Shown: one piece after another, positions 1-8,471 of the stretch
Layout: every line of letters begins with the position of its first letter
Numbering within the stretch: the first letter of the stretch is position 1
Origin: Shewanella yunxiaonensis
Lineage (GTDB): Bacteria; Pseudomonadota; Gammaproteobacteria; Enterobacterales; Shewanellaceae
Direction of reading: 5' to 3'
Assembly: GCF_018223345.1 (NCBI RefSeq)
Contig: NZ_CP073587.1
Span: forward strand, 903,001-967,000
Length of the DNA stretch: 64,000 nt
Notes under the pieces: generated by a model
What the model was told of the DNA's origin: nothing
Database searches by the model: none
The model's input: only the letters and a program-made list of their open reading frames with translations
Translations under genes and position numbers: made by a program

Positions 1-1
1 A

Positions 2-394
2 GCAGGTGTGAAAAATCTACGGGTGTTTCATCATGATGCCGTGGAAGTGTTGCAGCACACTATTCCAGAATCTTCATTGGCGCGCGTGCAGCTGTTTTTC
101 CCTGACCCTTGGCATAAAAAACGTCACCATAAGCGCCGTATTGTGCAGCCAGAATTTGTGCAGTTATTGCGTTCCCGGTTAAAAATCGGTGGTGTATTTC
201 ATATGGCAACGGACTGGGAAAACTACAGCGAACACATGCTGGAAGTGATGAACCAGGCTCCAGGCTATAAAAATCAGTCAGTTGATGGTACTGTGGTGGC
301 TCGGCCTGACTATCGGCCACTGACCAAATTTGAAGCCCGCGGCCAACGCCTTGGGCATGGTGTTTGGGATTTGATGTTCGAACGTACCGAATAA
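2..394 (+). CDS. trmB: tRNA (guanine-N7-)-methyltransferase, 3' part
   Basis: This is the C-terminal part of TrmB, which methylates G46 of tRNA at N7 using S-adenosylmethionine in the cytoplasm. The frame is open to the left edge, so the start codon and the N-terminal SAM-binding region lie outside the window. Family signatures are present: [28 protein letters not shown], then a C-terminus ending [12 protein letters not shown]. The ATG near position 8 is not preceded by a convincing start context and is probably internal. yggL follows after 22 bp, the usual gammaproteobacterial pairing. Identification is secure; only the partial status limits it. Confidence 0.95.
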   Translation, partial: AGVKNLRVFHHDAVEVLQHTIPESSLARVQLFFPDPWHKKRHHKRRIVQPEFVQLLRSRLKIGGVFHMATDWENYSEHMLEVMNQAPGYKNQSVDGTVVARPDYRPLTKFEARGQRLGHGVWDLMFERTE

Positions 395-416
395 CGAAAG
401 TAACAGAGAGGTTGCC

Positions 417-740
417 ATGGCCATTCGTAGTCGCCGTTTGCGCAAAAAGTTGCGGGTTGATGAGTTTCAGGAGTTAGGTTTCGATGTGAGCTGGCGCTTT
501 GCTGACAGCCTGAGCGAAGACGCTATTGATGAGCACGTAGAACGCTTTATCAATGAAGTGATTGAGCCGCGTGAGCTAGGTTTCCATGGCGGTGGCCATC
601 GCTTATGGGATGGCGTTGTCGCCACTCAACGTCTTGGTAAATGTACTGATGATGACCGTCAGGCCGTTGAGCGTTTTCTGAAAAGCCTCAATGTCGAAGA
701 GATAGAGATCAGCGAACTCTACGATATCTGGTGGGGTTAA
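417..740 (+). CDS. yggL: YggL family protein (DUF469)
   Basis: A 107-residue protein of the YggL/DUF469 family, close to the roughly 108-residue E. coli protein along its whole length. Recognisable parts are the basic N-terminus RSRRLRKKLRVDEFQELGF, the central FINEVIEPRELGF segment and the acidic-aromatic end ELYDIWWG. YggL has been reported to associate with the large ribosomal subunit, though its exact role is not settled. It starts 22 bp after trmB, preceded by an AGAGAGG-like ribosome binding site, and is probably co-transcribed with it. A terminator follows immediately, and an IS element has landed just beyond that. Confidence 0.92.
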   Translation: MAIRSRRLRKKLRVDEFQELGFDVSWRFADSLSEDAIDEHVERFINEVIEPRELGFHGGGHRLWDGVVATQRLGKCTDDDRQAVERFLKSLNVEEIEISELYDIWWG

Positions 741-761
741 TCGTCCCTGATTTATTGAAAG

Positions 762-786
762 GCAGTGCTATGGCACTGCTTTTTTT
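762..786 (+). terminator. Intrinsic terminator of trmB-yggL
   Basis: A GCAGTGC/GCACTGC stem with a TATG loop is followed by a run of T residues. It lies 20 bp after the yggL stop and about 9 bp before the left end of the IS element, so the insertion leaves yggL termination intact. Confidence 0.85.
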
Positions 787-835
787 GTGTTTGTTGTCCC
801 GTCCTGAAATACGTTGACATAAAGAGGACTTCTTT

Positions 836-1231
836 ATGGCGACATCAACTAACTCAAGCCGTAAGCGCACGCAACGTGATTACACCTTAGCCTTTAAATT
901 AGGTATCGTAGAGCGTGTCGAAAAAGGCGAGATGACGTACAAACAAGCCCAGAAGCGCTTTGGCATTCAGGGCAAGACAACCGTACTCGTTTGGCTCAGA
1001 AAGCATGGTAGACTCGATTGGTCGAAACCTTTTCAGCATCCCCTTATGCCACATTCAAAAGAAACCCCAGCACAAACTATCAAACGCCTTGAGCGTGAGT
1101 TAGCCGAAGAGAAACTGCGTAACCAAATCCTCAATGGTATGGTCGATATCATGGATAATGAATACGGAGCTGGTTTAAGAAAAAAGTACTTATCCGGTAT
1201 GTCTGGCAAGCCAAAGCCAAAAGCGAAATAA
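836..1231 (+). CDS. IS3-family transposase OrfA
   Basis: A 131-residue OrfA. The N-terminal half has a helix-turn-helix of the transposase_8/IS3 OrfA type (KRTQRDYTLAFKLGIVERV, then YKQAQKRFGIQGKTTVLVWL). The middle has a leucine-zipper-like heptad region (IKRLERELAEEKLRNQIL). OrfA proteins bind the IS ends and regulate transposition. The start follows AAGAGGAC at a good distance. Near its 3' end the frame reads through an A AAA AAG heptamer, which would allow ribosomes to shift into the orfB frame. Confidence 0.92.
   Translation: MATSTNSSRKRTQRDYTLAFKLGIVERVEKGEMTYKQAQKRFGIQGKTTVLVWLRKHGRLDWSKPFQHPLMPHSKETPAQTIKRLERELAEEKLRNQILNGMVDIMDNEYGAGLRKKYLSGMSGKPKPKAK
1180..1186 (+). promoter_or_regulatory. 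Programmed -1 frameshift site (A AAA AAG)
   Basis: In the orfA frame the codons here read as A-AAA-AAG, the classic IS3-family -1 slippery heptamer. The orfB phase is exactly -1 relative to orfA. It is open from just after the stop codons at 1156-1161 through to 2064, so a shift here yields an OrfAB fusion transposase. Confidence 0.8.
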
Positions 1232-1296
1232 ACCTGGCAGCCGCATGTCGTGCTGTCGGTATTTCAAGGCAAGGTGTTTACCAGGCAGTTGCCCGG

Positions 1297-2064
1297 ATGA
1301 ATAGTCGGAGAACGGAATTATCGGTCATCAAAGACTCCGTACAATACTGGCGTAAATATATGCCGCGATTGGGCACACGCAAGCTCTACACATTGATAAA
1401 ACCTATGCTGATTGAACAGGATATCAAACTCGGACGGGATGGATTCTTTACCTATTTGAGAAATGAGGGCTTGCTGGTTAAACCCAAGAGAAGTTACACC
1501 AAAACGACGTTTAGCAAGCACTGGATGAAGAAGCATCCTAACCTGCTGAAAGCAGACGGGCTGCATGATGCAGAGCATGTACTGGTCAGCGATATCACCT
1601 ATCTTGAGTCAGACCAAGGCGTGCACTATTTGTCACTGGTTACCGATGCCGTATCACGCAAGATAGTCGGTCATCACTTGAGTACAGACATGAAAGCAGA
1701 CAGCGTGGTGAAAGCGCTGAAAATGGCGGTTAGGGATAAGCGCTATATCGCTAATGCAGTGCATCACTCAGACCGGGGAGCGCAATATTGCGCAGCCGTT
1801 TATCAGGATGAACTGATAGCGAACCATATTCAGCCGTCAATGACAGACGGTTATGATTGCTATCAAAATGCACTAGCGGAAAGAGTCAATGGCATACTGA
1901 AGCAAGAGTTTTTCCTGTATCGATGTAAAACGCTGGAAGAGCTGAAGATACTTGTTCGAGAATCGATAGCGATATATAACGAAATGAGACCGCACCTGAG
2001 TTTAGATATGGCAACACCCAATCAGGTGCACAATAGAAAAGGCCAGCTACGGGAGCTGGCCTAA
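1297..2064 (+). CDS. IS3-family transposase OrfB (DDE integrase core)
   Basis: The rve-type catalytic domain of the transposase. From its first ATG it has 255 residues, but the frame is open back to about 1162 and is most likely made as the C-terminal part of a frameshifted OrfAB protein. The three acidic residues are visible in HVLVSDITYLE (D), HHSDRGAQY (D) and NALAERVNGILKQE (E). An HTH_21-like segment precedes the core. The C-terminal YNEMRPHLSLDMATPNQV is typical of IS3 transposases. No truncation or internal stop is seen. Confidence 0.93.
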   Translation: MNSRRTELSVIKDSVQYWRKYMPRLGTRKLYTLIKPMLIEQDIKLGRDGFFTYLRNEGLLVKPKRSYTKTTFSKHWMKKHPNLLKADGLHDAEHVLVSDITYLESDQGVHYLSLVTDAVSRKIVGHHLSTDMKADSVVKALKMAVRDKRYIANAVHHSDRGAQYCAAVYQDELIANHIQPSMTDGYDCYQNALAERVNGILKQEFFLYRCKTLEELKILVRESIAIYNEMRPHLSLDMATPNQVHNRKGQLRELA

Positions 2065-2276
2065 AAACTGTCAACCTATCTTAGGACGGGACATGTTCCA
2101 ACCTTTTCACCTTTCTTTATTGTCATATTCACCAAAAGCTGGTGTGTTTCGCTACCGCATAGCTAGATATCGATTCATGTTGTAAAAATTCATATAAAAT
2201 ACAATAAGATAAAATTTGGCATGGTGTGTGCTTTACTGCTTTCAGTTTGATGAATAATTTGAAAAGGATAACTCGA

Positions 2277-3068
2277 ATGAAAACTCTGATGCTGGGCATG
2301 ACTCTGGGATGCGCATTATTGATACCGGCAATGTCTGCCGCCGCGATGGAAATTGGCCATCACCACGATAGCTGCAATGTGTCGCTGAATTACGATGTCA
2401 CCCTTACACCACAGCAGATGGTCGTCGGCGAGAAAGGGAAAGAATATTACCGTATTGAGATGGACCACTTGTATGTGGATGGTAAGGAAGTGCCGCTCAA
2501 TGCTGAACAGAAACAATTGCTGAATCAATATCATCAGCGTATGGCTCAACAGATGCCGGAAGTTGTCGGTGTGGTAAGTGACGCTTTGAGTATGGCTAAT
2601 GAGGCGGTAACTACTGCATTAACGCCGCTGCTCGGTGATGAAACCGGTGCCAAGCTCAACGATATGATGGGTAAGCTGCATGAGCGTATCAGTAAAGTGG
2701 TGTACCACAATGGCGATACCTATTTTATTGGCGCAACTGACGACACCATAGATAAAGCATTCGATGAAGAGTTTTCCAAGCAGGTTGAAGATCTGGTGAT
2801 GCAGTCTATGGGTTCCATCATGGTCAATATCGGTAAGAGCATGATGGATGGTGAAGGTGACTTTAGTGAACGCATGGACGCTTTTGGCGAGAAGATGGAC
2901 AAGCTTGGCGAAGCGATCGATCAGAAGATGGATGCCCGTTCTGATGCGATAGATAAGCGTGCCGATGCGCTTTGTGAAAATTTCCAGCAATTGCAGGTGA
3001 TTGAAGGGCAATTGCGTAAAAGTGTCCCTGCGTTATCCGCATATCCACTGATTTCTGGTCGGCCCTAA
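2277..3068 (+). CDS. yggN: YggN-like exported protein (DUF2884)
   Basis: A 263-residue exported protein related to YggN/DUF2884, of unknown biochemical function. The ATG at 2277 is chosen over the upstream in-frame start because it follows a GAAAAGGA ribosome binding site and opens a clear signal peptide (MKTLMLGMTLGCALLIPAMSA). The mature part starts with a His-rich MEIGHHHDSC. The C-terminal third has charged heptad-like repeats (GEKMDKLGEAIDQKMDARSD) suggesting a coiled coil. In enterobacteria yggN follows yggL directly; here the IS element separates them, so it probably uses its own or an IS-derived promoter. Confidence 0.82.
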   Translation: MKTLMLGMTLGCALLIPAMSAAAMEIGHHHDSCNVSLNYDVTLTPQQMVVGEKGKEYYRIEMDHLYVDGKEVPLNAEQKQLLNQYHQRMAQQMPEVVGVVSDALSMANEAVTTALTPLLGDETGAKLNDMMGKLHERISKVVYHNGDTYFIGATDDTIDKAFDEEFSKQVEDLVMQSMGSIMVNIGKSMMDGEGDFSERMDAFGEKMDKLGEAIDQKMDARSDAIDKRADALCENFQQLQVIEGQLRKSVPALSAYPLISGRP

Positions 3069-3105
3069 TCGCGTTAATTAATAACTTCCTTGTACGTAGA
3101 CCTTT

Positions 3106-3139
3106 CCCCGCACTTCATCCTTCCTGTGCGGGGTTTTTT
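3106..3139 (+). terminator. Intrinsic terminator after yggN
   Basis: A perfect CCCCGCAC/GTGCGGGG stem with a 12-nt loop is followed by six T residues, 38 bp past the yggN stop. Confidence 0.88.
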
Positions 3140-3367
3140 ATTTGATTTATCCGGTCTTTTTTGCGAATACAGAACGATGGGGTTAGAGTAGCGAACAAAG
3201 ACTTGATATACTTTTCCACGCTAACCTGCCACCGTTGCTAGAGATGGCTTGGCAACACATTCATCAATGATGTGTGATTCGCAGGTTTTCTGTTGATTGC
3301 TCCCAAGGTCGGAGTGATGACTTTGTCGTTAAAAACTTAAAGAAGTTAAAGGCTTAAGGCGACTTTC

Positions 3368-4309
3368 ATGTTAGAACTATTGGAACCCATTGCGATTTTT
3401 ACCCATGTTGCCCGTGCTGGCAGTTTCAGTGCTGCAGCGCGTCGTCTGGGGATCTCAAAGTCCAAGGTCAGTACCCAGGTAGCTGATCTGGAACACAAGC
3501 TTGGTGTTCAACTTATTCAGCGAACTACTCGTAGTCTTAGCCTGACTGAAGCAGGTAATCTGCTTTATACCCAAGGTGAAGAATTGTTACGCGGTGCCGA
3601 CCAGGCTGTCGCCAGTGTGCATAATCTGAATGATGCCACGCGTGGCGTACTGAAACTTGGTATCTCTCAATCCTTCGGCACTGCCCATATTATTCCGGCA
3701 TTGCCCGAATTTATGTCGCGCCATCCAGAGCTGGAATTGCAAGTCAGTTTGCTGGATCACAAGGTTGATGTGGTAAGTGAAGGTTTGGATCTGTTACTGA
3801 CCATGTCAGAACAGCTGCCGCTGGGTATGGTGGCTCGACCGTTAATGAAATGCCAATTCATGCTGTTAGCTTCACCTGCCTATATTGCTAATCACGGTAA
3901 GCCGAGCCGTCCGGAACAGTTGGTAGAACATAACTGTCTGGTCTATCACGGTGAGTGGCACGAGCACAGCGTCTGGCAGTTCAAGCGCGGCGACGACTAC
4001 TGCGAGATCGGCGTGAATGGTAACTTCCGCGTTGATAACGCGCCAGCGCTAAAATCCGCCGCAGTTAGTGGCCTGGGTATTGTATATATGGCGACTTACC
4101 TGCTGGAAAATGAAATCGAAGAAGGTAAGTTGGTGCCATTATTACCGGAGTGGCACTTGGTACACCACTTGCCATTACAGGCCGTATATCCGCGCCGTAA
4201 ACACTTGGCACCAAAGGTGAGTGCCTTTATTGATTTCATTAAAAATCATATCGGTACCCCACCTATTTGGGATGAAAAATACGCCGACATTTTTGCCAAG
4301 CGTCAGTAA
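3368..4309 (+). CDS. LysR-family transcriptional regulator
   Basis: A 313-residue LysR-type regulator. The N-terminal winged helix-turn-helix (residues about 5-65) contains GSFSAAARRLGISKSKVS and GVQLIQRTTRSLSLTEAG. The remainder is a LysR substrate-binding domain of the CrgA/DhcR-like type, with the typical DLLLTMSEQLPLGMVARPL segment. The effector and targets cannot be read from the sequence. It stands alone: a 299-bp gap lies upstream and the next gene is convergent, so there is no divergent partner to suggest a regulon. Confidence 0.9.
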   Translation: MLELLEPIAIFTHVARAGSFSAAARRLGISKSKVSTQVADLEHKLGVQLIQRTTRSLSLTEAGNLLYTQGEELLRGADQAVASVHNLNDATRGVLKLGISQSFGTAHIIPALPEFMSRHPELELQVSLLDHKVDVVSEGLDLLLTMSEQLPLGMVARPLMKCQFMLLASPAYIANHGKPSRPEQLVEHNCLVYHGEWHEHSVWQFKRGDDYCEIGVNGNFRVDNAPALKSAAVSGLGIVYMATYLLENEIEEGKLVPLLPEWHLVHHLPLQAVYPRRKHLAPKVSAFIDFIKNHIGTPPIWDEKYADIFAKRQ

Positions 4310-4327
4310 ACCCTGGGTGTCTGAGTT

Positions 4328-4359
4328 AAAAAAATCCTCCGTTAGTGGAGGATTTTTTT
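4328..4359. terminator. Bidirectional terminator between LysR gene and hemW
   Basis: An AATCCTCC/GGAGGATT stem with loop GTTAGT is flanked by an A run on the left and a T run on the right. It can therefore terminate both converging transcripts. Confidence 0.88.
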
Positions 4360-4382
4360 ATTGTGGAGCCATCATCAATCGC

Positions 4383-5519
4383 TCAGCAAAATTCGCCTAG
4401 CAGCTCGTTGACAAAAAAGTGGCCTTTTTCGGTAAGTTCCCAGCTATCGGGATGTGTGATAACCAGCCCCTTGTCTATGCCGCGCTGCATACCCTCATCC
4501 AATAATGATGCAGCCAGGCCGGTGCGACTTTCAAATTCAGCTTTGGGGATTGGCACCATCAACCGCAGACGATTCATCAGATATTCCAGTGGCAGGTCGT
4601 CGGTAGCGATATCATTGACTTCATAAAGGTAATTCCCCGCCAGATAACCTTTAGGATGCTTAACTTTGACGGTGCGAAAGAGTTGCTGCTGCGGTAACAA
4701 GGTAATTTTGCCGTGAGCGCCACAGCCAATGCCAAGATAATCGCCAAACTCCCAATAGTTGCGGTTATGGCGACATTCGAAGTCGGGTTTGGCATAGGCG
4801 GAAATCTCATACTGGCGATAGCCCAGTTCTGCCAGCCGTTGTTGGCCGCTGCGGTAAATCTGCCATAACGCTTCATCATCCGGTAGCTGTGGTGGTCTGG
4901 AATGGAACAGGGTATTGGGCTCAATGGTGAGCTGATACCAGGATAAATGTGGTGGATTCAGCGCAGCTGCGGTTTCAATATCACTCAGTGCTTGTTGTAG
5001 ATCCTGTCCCGGCAGGCCGTGCATCAGATCCAGATTAAAGCTCTGATAACCTGCGCTAGCCAAAGCCTTGGCTGCCTTTTTGGCTTCGTCACTGCCGTGA
5101 ATACGGCCCAGAATATTGAGTTTGTCGGTGGCAAAACTCTGTACGCCCATCGATACGCGGGTAACCCCGGCCTTCCGATAGGCGGCAAAATCATCATGTT
5201 CCAGCGTGCCGGGATTGGCTTCCATAGTGATTTCAATGTCATCACTAAAGGGAATGCGTTGTCTTACGCCTTGCAGTAGCCGGGCTATCTGACTGGCATC
5301 AAACAGTGACGGAGTGCCACCACCAATAAAAATGCTGTGCAACGAGCGCTGCTGCACATAAGGTAAATCTGCTGTTAAGTCTGCTAGCAGTGCATCCACA
5401 TACTGTTGCTGCGGTAACTCTCCTTGCTGGGCATGAGAATTAAAATCACAGTAGGGGCATTTACGCACGCACCAGGGAATATGGATATAGAGACTTAATG
5501 GCGGCAACGTCAGCATCAA
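4383..5519 (-). CDS. hemW: HemW, radical SAM heme chaperone
   Basis: A 378-residue HemW, the same length as the E. coli protein. HemW is a radical SAM family protein, once misannotated as coproporphyrinogen III oxidase, that binds heme and delivers it to respiratory proteins. The CxxxCxxC cluster is visible in IHIPWCVRKCPYCDFNSH at residues about 12-30, followed by the GGGTPS motif near residue 67. The C-terminal HemW domain is complete. It overlaps the rdgB stop by 4 bp (ATGA), so the two are translationally coupled as the last genes of the yggS-to-hemW operon. Confidence 0.93.
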   Translation of the reverse strand: MMLTLPPLSLYIHIPWCVRKCPYCDFNSHAQQGELPQQQYVDALLADLTADLPYVQQRSLHSIFIGGGTPSLFDASQIARLLQGVRQRIPFSDDIEITMEANPGTLEHDDFAAYRKAGVTRVSMGVQSFATDKLNILGRIHGSDEAKKAAKALASAGYQSFNLDLMHGLPGQDLQQALSDIETAAALNPPHLSWYQLTIEPNTLFHSRPPQLPDDEALWQIYRSGQQRLAELGYRQYEISAYAKPDFECRHNRNYWEFGDYLGIGCGAHGKITLLPQQQLFRTVKVKHPKGYLAGNYLYEVNDIATDDLPLEYLMNRLRLMVPIPKAEFESRTGLAASLLDEGMQRGIDKGLVITHPDSWELTEKGHFFVNELLGEFC

Positions 5520-6118
5520 TCGATAATCCCTTGCTGATGAAAGGCTTCCAGCAGCAGTTTTAACGCTTTTCCGCGATGGCTCAGTTGGTTCTTTTCATCA
5601 CTGCTGAGTTCGGCGGCAGTCTGGCGAAATCCCCGCGGGATAAACACCGGATCGTAGCCATGACCATGTTCGCCTTTGGCTTCATCACCAATCTCACCTT
5701 CCCAGGATGCTTGGCAGATGATCGGGGTGGGATCATTTTCATGGCGCATATATACCAATACACACTGAAAGCGCGCAGTACGTGGTGCAGGTTGTTGTTG
5801 TAATGCCATTAACAGCTTTTGGTAATTTGATACCGCGGTGGCGTGTTCGCCATTGTAGCGGGCGGAGTAAATGCCCGGCGCGCCATGGAGTGCGTCAACT
5901 TCCAACCCTGAATCATCGGCAATGGCAGGCAGGCCGGTCGCTTTGGCGGCATGACGGGCTTTGATGATGGCATTTTCCACAAAGCTCAAGCCGTCTTCGA
6001 CAGCTTCTGTGACCTTAAAGGTGCTCTGCGGCACAACTTCGATATTGAAGTCTGCCAGCATGTCAGCAAATTCGGCCAGTTTGCCTTTGTTGCCGCTGGC
6101 TAACACAATTTTTTTCAT
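5516..6118 (-). CDS. rdgB: XTP/dITP diphosphatase (house-cleaning pyrophosphatase)
   Basis: RdgB/HAM1 hydrolyses dITP, XTP and other non-canonical purine triphosphates to monophosphate and pyrophosphate, keeping them out of DNA. The start at 6118 gives 200 residues, opening KKIVLASGNKGKLAEF, and is preceded by AGGAAA; an upstream in-frame ATG would add an unconserved 19-residue tail. Conserved parts are the nucleotide-binding SGNKGK, the metal-binding ADDSGLEVDAL and the GIYSARYNGE segment. It overlaps hemW and lies 66 bp after the DUF4426 gene. Confidence 0.95.
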   Translation of the reverse strand: MKKIVLASGNKGKLAEFADMLADFNIEVVPQSTFKVTEAVEDGLSFVENAIIKARHAAKATGLPAIADDSGLEVDALHGAPGIYSARYNGEHATAVSNYQKLLMALQQQPAPRTARFQCVLVYMRHENDPTPIICQASWEGEIGDEAKGEHGHGYDPVFIPRGFRQTAAELSSDEKNQLSHRGKALKLLLEAFHQQGIID

Positions 6119-6184
6119 GGATATTTCCTGCGTTGAGTTGGCGCAATGATAGCCAAACTCTGGCGATGATGGCAAAACATCAGG

Positions 6185-6688
6185 CTAGTCGTTAAAGAAT
6201 TTTTGGCTAAAATCCAGAGTAGTATTCAGGTCATTATCTTTGCGGATCACTAGCTGAAAGCGGATCTCTTCGGTATCCCGATAAGGGCATTCTGCCAGGT
6301 AATATATCGAGCTGCCCTCGCGAATTTCGCGAAACTTCAGTTTAAAGCGGGCATCAAGAATGTTGGTGGCAATTCCGCTGATCGCTACCGGTACCATAGG
6401 TTTCCCGGGTTGGTTGAGGTCTTGCACGACGATATTGAGAAACCCGGTATAAGCCGTGCGTTCAATTCCGTAGTTATGGGCAATTGCTGGCGTCAGAAAC
6501 GTGCTGGGTAATGCCATGTAGTGAATGTTGTAATGCCCAACCTGCAGATTCTGCTCTGCATAGGCAATGCTGACTGTAGCCAGCCATAACACAACTAACA
6601 GTAGAATTCGGCGCACTGAGATTCTGAGGGTTACTGCAACATGGCGGGGATTATAACTGTAATGACGACAGAAGCCTATGCCGGTCAC
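6185..6688 (-). CDS. DUF4426 family exported protein
   Basis: A 167-residue predicted periplasmic protein of the DUF4426 type, function unknown. It probably starts with GTG at 6688, 8 bp after yggU. The signal sequence is preceded by an unusually long basic N-terminal stretch (through residue about 26), then RRILLLVVLWLATVSIAYA and cleavage before EQNLQVGHYNIHY. The true start could be further in. In Shewanella- and Vibrio-like genomes this family sits between yggU and rdgB, as here, suggesting a conserved but uncharacterised link to this operon. Confidence 0.75.
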   Translation of the reverse strand: MTGIGFCRHYSYNPRHVAVTLRISVRRILLLVVLWLATVSIAYAEQNLQVGHYNIHYMALPSTFLTPAIAHNYGIERTAYTGFLNIVVQDLNQPGKPMVPVAISGIATNILDARFKLKFREIREGSSIYYLAECPYRDTEEIRFQLVIRKDNDLNTTLDFSQKFFND

Positions 6689-6696
6689 AGATAAGC

Positions 6697-6984
6697 TCAG
6701 AGTAATTGTTGGATCACATCCGGGATCTCATTAGGCGACACGATACGAATCTGCTTGTGACGTCCTAATTCACCTTTCACTATCTGTACTTGGCTTTTGG
6801 GCACTCGAAAGGCTTTCGCCAGCCATTTTTCCAGATGGGCATTCGCTTTTCCATCAACTGGCGGGGCGGTGATGGCGACTTTTAGCTCGTCACCATGAAT
6901 GCCAACCCACTGATCGCGGCTGGCTTTGGGTTGAATGTAGAGACAGAGCAGCAGGTCCTGCTGCTCTTGCACTACTGCGGCCAT
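6697..6984 (-). CDS. yggU: YggU family protein (DUF167)
   Basis: A 95-residue DUF167/YggU protein, one residue shorter than in E. coli. The core pattern is present: [24 protein letters not shown], then [17 protein letters not shown]. It is small and cytoplasmic with no established function. It overlaps the yggT stop by one base (TGATG), indicating translational coupling. Confidence 0.92.
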   Translation of the reverse strand: MAAVVQEQQDLLLCLYIQPKASRDQWVGIHGDELKVAITAPPVDGKANAHLEKWLAKAFRVPKSQVQIVKGELGRHKQIRIVSPNEIPDVIQQLL

Positions 6985-7532
6985 CAGGCCACAGCCCAGT
7001 ATGGAATATACTGGCTTAACAGCATGTTCAGAAAATTGAGACCAATCATCAGTATCAGGACTGACAGATCTAATCCTCCCATAGGCGGAATGATACGGCG
7101 GATAGGGCTCAGTAATGGTTCGGTCAATTGCACCAACACATATTCAAATGGATTGCTCCCCTGGCTTACCCAACTGAGGATGGCGCGGATAATCAGGATC
7201 CAGAACAACAGAACTCCGGCTTCCTTAATGACAGACACAAGCGCAAATAATAGGGTGGTGGCGAAATCGAATTGTGCTCCCGCTATCAGTGACAGCAGCA
7301 AAATTTTTATTATGACGACTGCCAGCGCCAGCACGACTGATGCGGTATCAATGCCGCCAACGGCAGGCAGAATACGGCGCATAGGTGCCACAATCGGATG
7401 GGTCGCCTTCACGATAAACTGGCTGAAAGGGTTATAGAAATCTGCCCGAGCCAGTTGTAACCAGATACGCAGAATTACCACCATCAGATATAGATCAAAC
7501 AGCGTGTTGACTAGATAAGCGAATGCATTCAT
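6984..7532 (-). CDS. yggT: YggT family membrane protein
   Basis: A 182-residue integral membrane protein with two tandem YGGT repeats. Each carries the PI(R/V)xPMRRILPxxGGxD-type loop ([19 protein letters not shown] and [17 protein letters not shown]). About four to six hydrophobic helices are present. Family members are linked to osmotic stress or cell-envelope function, but the mechanism is unknown. It lies 25 bp after proC in the same operon. Confidence 0.92.
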   Translation of the reverse strand: MNAFAYLVNTLFDLYLMVVILRIWLQLARADFYNPFSQFIVKATHPIVAPMRRILPAVGGIDTASVVLALAVVIIKILLLSLIAGAQFDFATTLLFALVSVIKEAGVLLFWILIIRAILSWVSQGSNPFEYVLVQLTEPLLSPIRRIIPPMGGLDLSVLILMIGLNFLNMLLSQYIPYWAVA

Positions 7533-7557
7533 GGATGTCGTAGTTCTCTATGGTTAA

Positions 7558-8376
7558 TCAGAATTGTTTAGCCATTGCTTCAGCTCTGGCAATACAGTTG
7601 TTCATAGCTTGTTTTACTAGCCCTGGTAGATCGCCCTGTTTGAAGGTTTCTACAGCTTCGTGCGTTGTGCCACCTTTCGAGGTGACATTTTTACGCAATT
7701 GTTCCGGCGAAAGCTGTGGATTTTCCTGCAGCATCTTCGCCGCCCCGAGTGCTGCCTGCTGTGCCAGGGTTCTGGCTTTCTCTTCATCCATGCCAAGATC
7801 GGCAGCCGCCTTTATCATAGCCTCGACAAACAGGAAAAAGTAGGCTGGAGAGCTACCCGCAAGTGCGATTACCAGATTGAGATCGGATTCCTTATCAACC
7901 CATACTGCCTGACCGCCACTGGACATGATCCGGTTACAGATCGCTTTGTCTTCATCGCTGATAGTGGCGGGGGCGTACATACCACTCATGCCTGCGCCAA
8001 TTTGCATCGGTGTGTTGGGCATGGTGCGGATCAGTTTTACTGGCTGCGCGAAATAATCACTGTAGCGTGCAGCATTAATGCCGGCGGCAATGGTAATCAG
8101 CAATTTATCGTTAAGATCCAGAGATTTTAAAGCTTCACAGACTTGCTGCATCAGCTGTGGTTTTACCGCCAGCACAATCACATCTGCGGCTTTGGCTGCG
8201 GCCAGATTGTCGGTGGTAACATTAATGCCAAAATCAGCCTGTAGCGCCTCCAGTTTACCGGTACTCGGGTTGCTGGCTTCAATTAATGCGGCATTATAAC
8301 CACTGCTGACCAATCCACTGATAATGCTACGGCTCATGTTGCCGGCGCCGATAAAACAGATGCGCTTGTCTGACAT
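7558..8376 (-). CDS. proC: Pyrroline-5-carboxylate reductase
   Basis: ProC reduces 1-pyrroline-5-carboxylate to proline with NAD(P)H, the last step of proline synthesis. The start at 8376 (272 residues) is preceded by AGAGGA and begins right before the Rossmann motif ICFIGAGNMSRSI. The C-terminal P5CR signature is present: the SSPAYFFLFVEAMIKAAADLG and LRKNVTSKGGTTHEA regions carry the family substrate-binding residues. The gene lies between yggS and yggT, a standard arrangement in this lineage. Confidence 0.95.
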   Translation of the reverse strand: MSDKRICFIGAGNMSRSIISGLVSSGYNAALIEASNPSTGKLEALQADFGINVTTDNLAAAKAADVIVLAVKPQLMQQVCEALKSLDLNDKLLITIAAGINAARYSDYFAQPVKLIRTMPNTPMQIGAGMSGMYAPATISDEDKAICNRIMSSGGQAVWVDKESDLNLVIALAGSSPAYFFLFVEAMIKAAADLGMDEEKARTLAQQAALGAAKMLQENPQLSPEQLRKNVTSKGGTTHEAVETFKQGDLPGLVKQAMNNCIARAEAMAKQF

Positions 8377-8471
8377 AAAATCCTCTGTCTTTAGCAAAAG
8401 CTGTGCGGCAATGCCGCGAATTCCAATAGTATTTGGGCGTAGGGTACCAAAAACAAGGGTACTTCGGCCAA

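Larger units (their letters stand above)
795..2093 (+). mobile_element. Intact IS3-family insertion sequence, 1,299 bp
   Basis: The element is bounded by imperfect terminal inverted repeats. The left end begins TGTCCCGTCCT and continues to GTTGACA; the right end, read inverted, begins TGTCCCGTCCT and also continues to GTTGACA. A 3-bp direct repeat TGT flanks both ends (792-794 and 2094-2096), as expected for IS3-family target duplication. It carries two overlapping-phase frames, orfA with a helix-turn-helix and orfB with a DDE integrase core, plus an A6G slippage site. Both ends, the duplication and both frames look intact, so this copy may be active and recent. It separates yggL from yggN, which are normally neighbours. 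Confidence 0.93.

Noticed and set aside
2619..3011. 130-residue minus-strand frame inside yggN
   Set aside because: It is antisense to a gene with a clear signal peptide and terminator, and has no supporting features.
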